Of a stretch of DNA of 10,249 nt, positions 1 through 6,875 are shown piece after piece (positions within the stretch are counted from its first letter, which is position 1; the number at the start of each line of letters is the position of its first letter). The stretch comes from Rhodospirillales bacterium (GTDB taxonomy: Bacteria; Pseudomonadota; Alphaproteobacteria; CACIAM-22H2). The translations under genes and the position numbers were made by a program. The notes beneath the pieces are model-generated. The model saw only the letters and a list, made by a program, of their open reading frames with translations, searched no databases and was not told the DNA's origin. Where the stretch lies: assembly GCA_016195145.1 (NCBI GenBank), contig JACQAF010000239.1, positions 1 to 10,249 of the forward strand, in the 5' to 3' direction.

Positions 1-390
1 CTGGAAGTTCATCGAGAACCCATAATACTTGCCGTCCTTGTGGACAGCGCCGCCGCCAAATGCGGTTGCTTCCGTCGACTTGTAGGCGTCGAACAGGGCG
101 ATCGCCGCATCGAAAATATCGGCGTCGGGTCCGACCAGAACGTCGCCGCGAGGCCGCGCCTTTTCGGCCTGGATACGCGTCAGCAGCTCGCCGCTGCCGC
201 CGCTTATCACGTCGACCTTCACGCCGGGATTGAGCTTCTGAAACTCTTCGACGTAGCGGTCCATCAACTTCGTGCTGACCGCGTTGTAGACGACAACCGA
301 TTTACTCTGGGCAATGACAGGGGTAACGCCGGCAAAATACGCACTAAAAACGGCGGCGAGCGCCGCGAAAGCGAAGGCATGTTTCCTCAT
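1..390 (-). CDS. ABC transporter substrate-binding protein, family 1 (5' part, truncated by window edge)
   Basis: This is the first 130 codons of a periplasmic solute-binding protein; the frame is open to base 1, so the C-terminal part lies outside the window. It has a Sec signal peptide: MRKH, a hydrophobic stretch to about residue 25, and a likely cleavage after VIA (residue 27). The mature part begins KSVVVYNAVSTKLMDRYVEEF and continues with SGELLTRIQAEKARPRGDVLVG at about residues 65-86. That pattern is typical of the Fe(III)/phosphonate/spermidine-like family-1 binding proteins (FbpA/AfuA type). The start is well supported by a consensus AGGAGG six bases upstream. It lies 56 bp downstream of the mutarotase on the same strand, so the two may be co-transcribed, and permease and ATPase genes are expected further left. 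The ligand is unknown: the family suggests metal or small anions, the context suggests a sugar or aldonate. Confidence 0.85.
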   Translation of the reverse strand, partial: MRKHAFAFAALAAVFSAYFAGVTPVIAQSKSVVVYNAVSTKLMDRYVEEFQKLNPGVKVDVISGGSGELLTRIQAEKARPRGDVLVGPDADIFDAAIALFDAYKSTEATAFGGGAVHKDGKYYGFSMNFQ

Positions 391-396
391 CTGTTT

Positions 397-402
397 CCTC
401 CT
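397..402 (-). promoter_or_regulatory. Strong Shine-Dalgarno of the ABC binding protein
   Basis: On the minus strand the bases read AGGAGG, six bases before the ATG at 390, inside GGAGGAAACAGATG. It is the strongest ribosome-binding site I found in the window, it fixes the start of the binding protein, and it is the predicted pairing site of the small RNA candidate at 9136-9236. Confidence 0.8.
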
Positions 403-446
403 TCTTCTGAATTTGACGTACGGCAGGTGCGGTAAACTCGAGAGGG

Positions 447-1442
447 CTATCGGCGATGTGCGCGATCGAGGGTAGGACGAAAGGTCACGCGCGCCGAAAC
501 CTTGGCCCCGGGTGCCAGAACGATCATGCCCGTGTCGTTACGCCCGGCCGTAGCGAGGTTGAATGCATCGGTGCAGTTGCTCACTGGCTCGGCGCAGAAA
601 TATCGCTTGCCGGTCGGCGCGTAGACGACCAAAAAGGATAACGGGCCCTCGGCCGAGATGACGAGGTTTGCCCGGCGTTCGGGCCATGAAATCCGCGCGC
701 GCTTGCGCCAACCCGTATAGGCGTTGTCCAGCTTGCTTCCCGTGACGCGGAGACCGCGATCAAGAGCGAGCCGCGGCGGTGGATCGACGAGAGCAACCGG
801 CATGATCTCGTCATCGGTGCGCCACATTTGATCGATCCGCGCGGTCAATGTCGTCCGTGGCGTGCGCGGGAAATAAGGATGCAGGCCGATGCCGACCGGC
901 ATCGGCTGGCGCGAAAGATTGACGACCGCGATCTCGACGACCAACGCACGGGAAGACAGACGAAACGTCTGACGCGCACGATATGCAAATGGCCACGCGC
1001 CGGCCGGATGCCGGTATTCGATAGCCAGCCGGTTTCGACTCTGCGCGACCGGCGACCATGGCGCCATCCATCCATGACCATGCTCGCTATGCGGCGACGG
1101 CGGCTGATTCCGGGGCAACCGGATTTTATGCCCGCGAAAGGCGAAGCGACCCTTGCGGATGCGATTGGAAAAGGGCACCAGCGGAAAGCAGCCCATCCCG
1201 CCCGACCGGCCAGCGGCCACGTCGAATGGCGTCGTCGGCCGCAGCCAGTCGATAGATGCGCCATCGACCTCCCACCAATAGCGTACAATCGACCCGCCAA
1301 CTGCCGGCGCGACGGCGAGCGACGCACGGCCGCTGCGCAGGGTGACGATCCCCTCGGCGACCGGCGGTTTGGCGCGCGCGCGCGCCGAGGGCCGGGCCGC
1401 CCCCGGTCGTCTTTTCCTTGACGTTTCGCCCTCACGAGCCAT
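447..1442 (-). CDS. Aldose 1-epimerase (mutarotase) family protein
   Basis: Interconverts alpha and beta anomers of an aldose in the cytoplasm, supplying the anomer used by the sugar dehydrogenase encoded divergently. 331 aa, normal for the family. Recognisable elements are FSNRIRKGRF (residues 91-100, sugar-binding Arg94), HGHGW (121-125), the catalytic-acid His188 in GIGLHPYF, LDNAYTGW (238-245, sugar-binding Asp239), and the catalytic-base Glu285 in FCAEPVSNC. Catalytic roles are assigned by analogy with GalM. The first 30 residues are a basic, low-complexity extension (9 Arg/Lys in the first 25) with no Shine-Dalgarno before ATG 1442. I see no better downstream start before Met83, so the annotated start is kept. 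It diverges from the GntR-regulated operon with only 48 bp between start codons. The product could be a generic mutarotase; the specific sugar is inferred only from neighbours. Confidence 0.88.
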   Translation of the reverse strand: MAREGETSRKRRPGAARPSARARAKPPVAEGIVTLRSGRASLAVAPAVGGSIVRYWWEVDGASIDWLRPTTPFDVAAGRSGGMGCFPLVPFSNRIRKGRFAFRGHKIRLPRNQPPSPHSEHGHGWMAPWSPVAQSRNRLAIEYRHPAGAWPFAYRARQTFRLSSRALVVEIAVVNLSRQPMPVGIGLHPYFPRTPRTTLTARIDQMWRTDDEIMPVALVDPPPRLALDRGLRVTGSKLDNAYTGWRKRARISWPERRANLVISAEGPLSFLVVYAPTGKRYFCAEPVSNCTDAFNLATAGRNDTGMIVLAPGAKVSARVTFRPTLDRAHRR

Positions 1443-1449
1443 AATTCAT

Positions 1450-1455
1450 ATTATC
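1450..1455 (-). promoter_or_regulatory. Possible -10 box of the mutarotase gene (near-leaderless transcript)
   Basis: The minus strand reads GATAAT here, one mismatch from TATAAT, ending 8 bases before the ATG at 1442. If used, transcription would begin at or next to the start codon, which fits the absence of a Shine-Dalgarno. No convincing -35 box is seen at 16-18 bp. The box lies across the first operator-like repeat, so a bound regulator would block it. Confidence 0.3.
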
Positions 1456-1499
1456 GTATGAGGAATAGTCCCGCAGTGAGAGCTTATCGTATGAGGAAT
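1451..1499. repeat. Two direct copies of a 16-bp operator-like sequence, TTATCGTATGAGGAAT
   Basis: Identical 16-mers lie at 1451-1466 and 1484-1499, 33 bp apart (about three helical turns), in the spacer between the divergent mutarotase and GntR genes. Each begins with TTATCGTATGA, an imperfect palindrome of the form TNATNNNATNA, which resembles the half-sites of GntR/FCD repressors. Both copies contain an in-frame ATG (1458 and 1491), so the repeat also duplicates a possible start codon of the regulator. The bases following each copy (CCGCA, GA) are partly alike, suggesting an old 33-bp tandem duplication. That the GntR protein encoded next door binds here is an inference from position and spacing. 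Confidence 0.6.
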
Positions 1500-2345
1500 G
1501 ACGCCGCAACGAAAATGGCCGCCATGGCGCGCGACGGAGAATCGTCCGCCGATCGCGATCTCGCGGCGGAATCGCGCACCTTCTCGCGGCGCAGCCTCCA
1601 TGGCCTGGTGGCGCATCAGATCGGCCGGCAAATCATCCAGGGCGAACTGCAACCGGGCCAACTCCTCCCGAACGAGGCGGCGTGGAGCGCGCGCATGCGC
1701 GTGAGCCGTACGGCGATGCGCGAGGCGATTAAGGTCCTCGCCGCCAAGGGGCTGATCGAATCGCGCCCGAAGACCGGCACCCGGGTCCGGCCGCGCGAGT
1801 TCTGGAACTTCCTCGATCCCGATCTTCTCTCGTGGCAACTTTCCGCCGGCCCGATCGAACGCCATATCAAGGACCTGTTCGAGCTGCGCCGCCTCGTCGA
1901 GCCTGCCGCGGCCGAGATCGCCGCCCGGCGCATTGACGACGGCGATATCGCCCGGTTGGAAGGGGCCTACCGGGGGATGGAAGCGGCCGGCGACGACGGA
2001 ACGCTCTGGGTTGAACCGGATCTGCAGTTCCACCGGGCCATCCTCAAGGCGACGCGGAACGAACTCATCCATTCGCTTGGCGCGATGATCGAATCGGTGC
2101 TTGCGATCACGTTTCACCTATCGAGCGCCAACCCGCGCGGACAGCGCCATGCACTGCCGTTGCACAGTGCGATTCTGGACGCGCTGCGTCGACGCGCGCC
2201 AACCGCTGCGCGGCGCGCGATGAACCGGCTTCTCGACAAGTCGGAGAAGGACGTCCGCCGCGCGGTAACGGCGCTGCGGCGGCATGGCGTCGGGCTCGCG
2301 GCGGATGGGCGTTCCCGAAAGCGCCAATGGACGGGCGGCCGATGA
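1491..2345 (+). CDS. GntR family transcriptional regulator, FadR/FCD subfamily
   Basis: Probable sugar-acid-responsive repressor of this cluster. Numbered from the ATG at 1491 (284 aa), a winged helix-turn-helix covers about residues 34-100, with the recognition region VSRTAMREAIKVLAAKGLIESRP, then WNFLDPDLLSWQ, then an alpha-helical FCD ligand domain. Metal-site candidates are Asp177 and His181 (EPDLQFH) and His225 (LPLHSAI). The WN.LDPD.L.W link is common in regulators of aldonate catabolism such as DgoR. The start is uncertain: ATGs at 1458, 1491, 1515 and 1524 are in frame. 1458 has no Shine-Dalgarno; 1491 has only a weak GAGAG, and both lie in the operator-like repeats. The gene is first in the operon and its stop overlaps the dehydratase start (ATGA), so autoregulation together with the catabolic genes is likely. 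Confidence 0.9.
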   Translation: MRNDAATKMAAMARDGESSADRDLAAESRTFSRRSLHGLVAHQIGRQIIQGELQPGQLLPNEAAWSARMRVSRTAMREAIKVLAAKGLIESRPKTGTRVRPREFWNFLDPDLLSWQLSAGPIERHIKDLFELRRLVEPAAAEIAARRIDDGDIARLEGAYRGMEAAGDDGTLWVEPDLQFHRAILKATRNELIHSLGAMIESVLAITFHLSSANPRGQRHALPLHSAILDALRRRAPTAARRAMNRLLDKSEKDVRRAVTALRRHGVGLAADGRSRKRQWTGGR

Positions 2346-4066
2346 CGAGGGCGCGAAAGCCGCTTCGTTCGGCGGCATGGTTCGGCAAGCTGGACAAGGA
2401 TGGCTTCGCGCACCGAAGCTGGATGAAAACCCAGGGCCTGCCGCACCATCTGTTCGACGGCCGACCGGTTATCGGGATCTGCAACACATTCTCGGAGCTG
2501 ACCCCGTGCAACGCCCATTTTCGGGAACTCGCCGAGCACGTGAAGCGCGGCGTCTACGAAGCGGGCGGCTTTCCGCTGGAATTCCCGGTTATGTCGCTCG
2601 GCGAGTCGAATCTGCGGCCGACGGCGATGCTGTTTCGCAATCTCGCCGCCATGGACGTGGAGGAGTCGATCCGCGGCAATCCGATCGACGGCGTAGTGCT
2701 GCTCGCAGGTTGCGACAAGACGACGCCCTCGCTGTTGATGGGCGCCGCCAGCTGCGATCTGCCGGCGATCATGGTTTCCGGCGGGCCGATGCTGAACGGC
2801 CGGTTCCGCAACGAAACCATCGGGTCGGGAACGGTCGTGTGGAAATTTTCCGAAGATGTCCGGGCCGGAGATATGCGGCTCGACGACTTTCTCGAGGCCG
2901 AAGCCAGCATGTCGCGTTCGGCCGGAAGCTGTATGACGATGGGCACTGCATCGACCATGGCTTCGATGGCCGAGGCCCTCGGCGTCACCTTGCCGACCAA
3001 CGCGGCGATTCCGGCCGTCGATGCGCGGCGCTCCGTCCTTGCCCACATGTCCGGCCGCCGCATCGTCGGAATGGTGCGCGAGGACCTGCGCCTGTCGAGA
3101 ATTCTCACCCGCAAAGCCTTTGAGAACGCGATACGGGTCAACGCCGCCATCGGCGGTTCGACCAACGCCGTGATACATTTGCTGGCGATCGCGGGGCGTA
3201 TTGGTGTCGACCTTTCCCTCGATGACTGGGACCGCATAGGCGGCGACGTGCCGTGCCTGGTCAACCTGATGCCATCGGGCAAGTATCTGATGGAGGATTT
3301 CTATTATGCCGGCGGGCTGCCGCAGGTGATGAACGAGCTGGGGAACATGCTGCATCGCGACGCGCCTACCGTAAGCGGCCGCGCCGTTGGCGACAACATC
3401 GCCGGCGCCGTCTGTTACAATCGCGAGGTCATCTTCCCGGCCGATCGCCCGTTCAAGCCGCAGGGCGGCGTCGCCGTGCTCCGGGGCAATCTGGCGCCGA
3501 ACGGGGCGATCATCAAGCCGTCTGCGGCCACGCCGGCGCTGATGAAGCATCGCGGCCGGGCCGTAGTTTTCGAGGACATCGAGCATTATAAAGCCCGGGT
3601 CGACGATCCGGCGCTCGATATCGACGAAACCTGCGTCATGGTGCTCAAGAACTGCGGACCGAAGGGATATCCGGGAATGGCCGAAGTCGGCAATATGGGT
3701 TTGCCGGCCAAAATCCTGCGCAAGGGCGTGCGCGACATGGTGCGCATCTCGGACGCGCGGATGAGCGGCACCGCGTATGGCACCGTGGTTCTGCACGTGG
3801 CGCCCGAAGCGGCCGCCGGGGGTCCGCTCGCGCTGGTCAGGGACGGCGACATGATCGAACTCGACGTCGCCGCCCGCCGCCTGCATCTTGACGCAAGCGC
3901 CGCCGAGCTCAAACGGCGGATGGCGGCGTGGACGCCGCCCGTACCGGCAATGGCGAGCGGATATCAGGCGCTTTACGTCGATCGTGTACTGCAGGCCGAT
4001 CGCGGCTGCGATTTCGATTTTCTTGTCGGCATGCGGGGCGCTGCCGTGCCGCGAGAGTCGCATTAG
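2342..4066 (+). CDS. IlvD/Edd family sugar-acid dehydratase (L-arabinonate dehydratase type)
   Basis: Dehydrates a sugar acid (aldonate) to its 2-keto-3-deoxy derivative with an iron-sulfur cluster and Mg2+. From ATG 2342 it is 574 aa, normal for the family. Expected Fe-S ligands are Cys56 (LTPCNAH), Cys124 (AGCDKTTP) and Cys197 (SAGSCMTMGTAST); their spacing of 68 and 73 residues matches what I recall for the Rhizobium L-arabinonate dehydratase. Ser475 in SDARMSGTAYG is the presumed catalytic base. The N-terminal part (CNTFSELTPCNAHFRELAEHV, VYEAGGFPLEFPV) is closer to L-arabinonate dehydratase (Azospirillum AraC) than to Caulobacter XylD, whose equivalent region differs. The start at 2342 forms an ATGA overlap with the regulator stop; an in-frame ATG at 2327 is the alternative. 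Galactonate or fuconate are other possible substrates of this subgroup; dihydroxy-acid dehydratase of branched-chain synthesis is unlikely here. Confidence 0.92.
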   Translation: MTRARKPLRSAAWFGKLDKDGFAHRSWMKTQGLPHHLFDGRPVIGICNTFSELTPCNAHFRELAEHVKRGVYEAGGFPLEFPVMSLGESNLRPTAMLFRNLAAMDVEESIRGNPIDGVVLLAGCDKTTPSLLMGAASCDLPAIMVSGGPMLNGRFRNETIGSGTVVWKFSEDVRAGDMRLDDFLEAEASMSRSAGSCMTMGTASTMASMAEALGVTLPTNAAIPAVDARRSVLAHMSGRRIVGMVREDLRLSRILTRKAFENAIRVNAAIGGSTNAVIHLLAIAGRIGVDLSLDDWDRIGGDVPCLVNLMPSGKYLMEDFYYAGGLPQVMNELGNMLHRDAPTVSGRAVGDNIAGAVCYNREVIFPADRPFKPQGGVAVLRGNLAPNGAIIKPSAATPALMKHRGRAVVFEDIEHYKARVDDPALDIDETCVMVLKNCGPKGYPGMAEVGNMGLPAKILRKGVRDMVRISDARMSGTAYGTVVLHVAPEAAAGGPLALVRDGDMIELDVAARRLHLDASAAELKRRMAAWTPPVPAMASGYQALYVDRVLQADRGCDFDFLVGMRGAAVPRESH

Positions 4067-4077
4067 GGGACCATTAC

Positions 4078-4848
4078 ATGCGCACGCAAGACGCCATTTA
4101 TCCGAGCCTTCGCGACCGCGTCGTATTCGTCACCGGGGGCGGCATGGGGATCGGGGAAAGCATTGTCGAACATTTCTGCGCCCAGTCCGCCAAGGTCGCC
4201 TTCGTCGACATCGCCGACGAGCCTTCGCGCGCGCTCGCGGCGCGCATTTCGGCGACGGGCCGGCCCGCGCCGCTGTTCATCCAATGCGACCTTCGCGACA
4301 TTGCCGCCCTCCAGGCGGCGATCGAACGGACGCGGCGCGAGCTTGGCCCGATCCGGGTTCTGGTGAATAACGCGGCCAACGATGACCGCCACAAGGTCGA
4401 GAACGTCACGGTCGACTACTGGGATGACCGGATGGCGGTCAACCTGCGCCATCAGTTTTTCGCCGCGCAGGCGGTCATCCCCCAAATGAAGGCGGCCGGC
4501 GGCGGTTCGATCGTCAACTTCGGATCGGTCAGCTGGATCAACGGCGAAGGCGGATATCCGGCCTACACCGCCGCCAAGGCGGCCGTGCACGGGCTCACGC
4601 GCGGTCTGGCGCGCGACTTCGGGCCAGACCAGATTCGCGTTAATACCGTCGTTCCCGGGTGGGTGATGACCGAGCGCCAGGTCAGGCTTTGGCTCGACGA
4701 GGCCGGCGAACGACAGATCGCCGAGAATCAATGCCTCAAGGAAAAGCTCTACCCTCCCGATATCGCCCGCATGGTCCTGTTTCTGGCCGCCGACGACAGC
4801 CGCATGTGCACGGCGCAGAACTTCGTCGTCGACGCGGGGTGGTCGTGA
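4078..4848 (+). CDS. SDR-family sugar 1-dehydrogenase, XylB (D-xylose dehydrogenase)-like
   Basis: Classical short-chain dehydrogenase, 256 aa, predicted to oxidise the sugar at C1 to the lactone. The Rossmann motif TGGGMGIG is at residues 19-26; Asp44 ends beta-2 (VDIADE) and favours NAD+ over NADP+. NNAAND follows at 97-102, with Asn122, Ser150, Tyr163 and Lys167 (YTAAK) as the catalytic tetrad. Many stretches recall Caulobacter XylB: AIYPSL near the start, DIADE-SRAL, NDDRHK, YWD-R, VNLRH, NFGS-SW, QCLK, and DAGW at the end. The ATG at 4078 lies 11 bp after the dehydratase stop; a longer in-frame extension upstream would overlap the dehydratase and is not needed. Substrate could be D-xylose, L-arabinose or D-galactose; the dehydratase next door points to L-arabinose-configured acids, the dehydrogenase to xylose, so the sugar remains open. 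Confidence 0.92.
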   Translation: MRTQDAIYPSLRDRVVFVTGGGMGIGESIVEHFCAQSAKVAFVDIADEPSRALAARISATGRPAPLFIQCDLRDIAALQAAIERTRRELGPIRVLVNNAANDDRHKVENVTVDYWDDRMAVNLRHQFFAAQAVIPQMKAAGGGSIVNFGSVSWINGEGGYPAYTAAKAAVHGLTRGLARDFGPDQIRVNTVVPGWVMTERQVRLWLDEAGERQIAENQCLKEKLYPPDIARMVLFLAADDSRMCTAQNFVVDAGWS

Positions 4849-4884
4849 GCGGATACGAAACCCGACGCAAGGCCCGGGCCGGCG

Positions 4885-5754
4885 ATGACCGCGCCTGAAT
4901 GCATCTGGCCCCTCGGTGCGCTGCTGGGCGAGGGGCCGGTCTGGGATCCGGGCGAAGGCGCGCTCTATTTCGTCGACATCAAGCGTCCGGCGGTGCATCG
5001 CTATCATCCGCAGTCGAATAACCGCCAAAGCTGGCCGATGTCGGAGCCGATCGGCTGCATCGCCCGGCGGCGGCGCGGCGGATTCGTCGCCGGTTTTAAG
5101 AGCGGATTTGCTTTCGTCGATCTTGCGCAAGCGACGATCGAGCCGATCGGCGACCCGGAGCCCGAGCGCCCGAACAACCGCTTCAATGACGGAAAATGCG
5201 ATGCCCAAGGTCGGTTCTGGGCCGGAACGATGGATGATCGCGAGCGATCGCCGACCGGGTGGCTCTATCGTCTCGATCCGGACTTGTCATGGCGGCGCAT
5301 GGATGGCGGCTATGTCTGCACCAACGGCCCGGCATTCAGCCCCGATGGTCGGCGGATGTATCACACCGATACGATCGGGCGCACCGTATACGCGTTCGAT
5401 CTGTCGCCCGATGGCGTTCCATCCGGCAAGCGCGCGTTTGTCACCTTCGCGGCCGCCGATGGCTACCCGGATGGCATGACCGCAGATGCCGAAGGCTTCG
5501 TCTGGATTTGCCATTGGGGCGGCTGGCGCCTGACCCGCTTCGCGCCCGACGGATCGGTCGAGCGAACCGTCGATATGCCGGCGGCTCAGGTGACTAGTTG
5601 CGCCTTTGGTGGCGCGGCGCTCGACACGCTCTACATCACGACGGCGGCGATCGGCCTCGATAACGCCGCCCGCCGGGCGCAACCGCTGGCCGGCGGCCTC
5701 TTCGCGCTACGGCCGGGGGTGCGTGGTTTGGCGGCGCCCGCGTTCGCGGGCTAG
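4885..5754 (+). CDS. SMP-30/gluconolactonase-family sugar lactonase
   Basis: Six-bladed beta-propeller lactonase, 289 aa, predicted to hydrolyse the aldonolactone made by the dehydrogenase to the open aldonate. The divalent-metal ligands expected in the family are all present: Glu16 (LLGEGPVWD), Asn147 (CTNGPAFSPDG) and Asp196 (GYPDGMTADAEG). Substrate-side residues Arg99 and Asn101 (NNRFNDGKCD) are also kept, followed by GRFWAGTMD. The order and spacing match human SMP-30 and Caulobacter XylC. The start is ATG 4885, 36 bp after the dehydrogenase stop, with only a weak AAGG upstream; the frame has a stop at 4846, so no longer form is possible. It is part of the plus-strand catabolic operon. 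No signal peptide, hence cytoplasmic. Confidence 0.92.
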   Translation: MTAPECIWPLGALLGEGPVWDPGEGALYFVDIKRPAVHRYHPQSNNRQSWPMSEPIGCIARRRRGGFVAGFKSGFAFVDLAQATIEPIGDPEPERPNNRFNDGKCDAQGRFWAGTMDDRERSPTGWLYRLDPDLSWRRMDGGYVCTNGPAFSPDGRRMYHTDTIGRTVYAFDLSPDGVPSGKRAFVTFAAADGYPDGMTADAEGFVWICHWGGWRLTRFAPDGSVERTVDMPAAQVTSCAFGGAALDTLYITTAAIGLDNAARRAQPLAGGLFALRPGVRGLAAPAFAG

Positions 5755-5771
5755 AAAACGGGAGACGGCAA

Positions 5772-6770
5772 ATGCGGCTGATGCAATTTCTGACCACGGG
5801 GGGCGCGCGGCGGGTCGGACTCGTCGAACCGAACCGTCTGCGGCTCAAGGTGATCCGCGACGCAGAATCGATCTACGTCCTCGCGCGCGAGGCGATCGCG
5901 AAAGGCTGCAATCTGGCCGAACTGGCGACCTCGCGCCTTGGCGACGAAACAGCCGATTACGACGAAATCGAGCGCGATGGCCGGTTGCTTCCGCCCATGG
6001 ACCACCCCGACCCCACCCATTTTTTCATTACTGGAACCGGGATCACGCATCTCGGCAGCGCGTCGGCCCGCGACAACATGCACCGCAAGCTGTCGGCGAG
6101 CGACGCGGCCGCCATGTCGGATTCGATGAAGATGTTCAAGCTCGGTCTCGACGGCGGCAAGCCGGCGGCTGGCGAGATCGGCGCGCAACCCGAATGGTTC
6201 TACAAGGGCGATGGATCGTGCGTCATGCCGCCGGGAGCGCCGCTGACGATGCCGGCCTTTGCCCTCACCGGCGGCGACGAGGCCGAACTCGCGGGGCTCT
6301 ATGTCGTCGCCGACGACGGCACGCCGTGGCGCGTCGGCTTTGCCCTCGCCAACGAGTTCTCCGACCATACGGTCGAACGCCAGAACTATCTTTACGGCGC
6401 GCATTCGAAGCTGCGCGTGTGCTCGATCGGGCCCGAACTGCTGACCGGGCCGCTACCCGACGATATTCGCGGCCAATCGCGCCTGATCCGCGACGGGCGA
6501 CCGATCTGGCAGGACGAAATCCTCAGCGGCGAGGCGAATATGTGCCACTCGCTGCGGAATCTGGAGCATCATCATTTCAAATACGCGATGTTCCGGCGCC
6601 CCGGCGACGCGCATTGCCATTTCTTCGGAGCGGCGACGTTGAGTTTTTCCGCCGGCGTTATCGCGCGCGAGGGTGACGTATTCGAGATCGACGTGCCGGC
6701 CTTCGGCCGCCCGCTGCGCAACCGGCTGGCACGGGCCGCCGCCGAAACGATTGAGGTGCGGACATTATAA
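5772..6770 (+). CDS. FAH-fold AraD1/GguC-family protein, probable 2-keto-3-deoxy-pentonate dehydratase
   Basis: 332 aa, the usual size of the GguC/AraD1 branch of the fumarylacetoacetate hydrolase superfamily. Family hallmarks are FFITGTGITHLGSASARDNMH (84-104), QPEWFYKGDGS (139-149), VGFALANEFSDHTVERQNYL (188-207, with acidic metal-ligand candidates Glu195 and Asp198), AHSKLRVCSIGPEL (210-223) and a His cluster NLEHHHFKYAMFRRPGDAHCHFF (263-285). GguC was first named in the Agrobacterium gguABC sugar-transport operon with unknown function. Related FAH enzymes such as XylX dehydrate 2-keto-3-deoxy-pentonates to 2-oxoglutarate semialdehyde, which is the role inferred here from context. The start has a good GGGAGA at proper spacing, 17 bp after the lactonase stop. 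A hydrolase or aldolase role on a diketo-acid cannot be excluded. Confidence 0.87.
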   Translation: MRLMQFLTTGGARRVGLVEPNRLRLKVIRDAESIYVLAREAIAKGCNLAELATSRLGDETADYDEIERDGRLLPPMDHPDPTHFFITGTGITHLGSASARDNMHRKLSASDAAAMSDSMKMFKLGLDGGKPAAGEIGAQPEWFYKGDGSCVMPPGAPLTMPAFALTGGDEAELAGLYVVADDGTPWRVGFALANEFSDHTVERQNYLYGAHSKLRVCSIGPELLTGPLPDDIRGQSRLIRDGRPIWQDEILSGEANMCHSLRNLEHHHFKYAMFRRPGDAHCHFFGAATLSFSAGVIAREGDVFEIDVPAFGRPLRNRLARAAAETIEVRTL

Positions 6771-6782
6771 TCATTTAGCGCC

Positions 6783-6802
6783 GCCACCGCCGGAACGGTG
6801 GC
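6783..6802. terminator. Weak terminator-like hairpin after the catabolic operon
   Basis: GCCACCG (6783-6789) pairs perfectly with CGGTGGC (6796-6802) across a six-base loop, 12 bp after the stop of the FAH-family gene. There is no T-tract on either strand, so an intrinsic terminator is doubtful. It may instead protect the 3' end of the message. The rest of 6771-6875 shows no gene. Confidence 0.3.
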
Positions 6803-6875
6803 AAGATCGCCAGCGAACGCCCGGGGGTCGAGCGTCGCGGATGGTGCAAACGATTGATTTTTTTTATCGGCGGGA

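Noticed and set aside
40..435. A 131-codon plus-strand open frame at the left end
   Set aside because: Lies opposite the binding-protein gene, which has a signal peptide, strong ribosome-binding site and family motifs.
2327..2345. ATG 2327 as start of the dehydratase
   Set aside because: Possible, but the ATG at 2342 overlaps the regulator stop as ATGA and gives a lead-in of usual length; 2327 has no better ribosome-binding site.
2114..4063. A 649-codon open frame on the minus strand opposite the dehydratase
   Set aside because: It mirrors the plus-strand dehydratase, which has full catalytic motifs; high-GC codon bias leaves the antisense frame open. The translation shows no domain.
4063..5208. 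A 381-codon minus-strand open frame opposite the dehydrogenase and lactonase
   Set aside because: Antisense shadow of two clearly recognisable genes; composition is Arg/Asp-rich without a fold signature.
5606..6676. A 356-codon plus-strand open frame overlapping the lactonase and FAH genes
   Set aside because: Out of frame with both well-supported genes and extremely Arg-rich, a typical GC-driven shadow.
6858..6865. T8 run between the operon end and the tRNA gene as a terminator
   Set aside because: No stable stem precedes it on the plus strand, and on the minus strand it is an A-run, so it cannot terminate the tRNA transcript.
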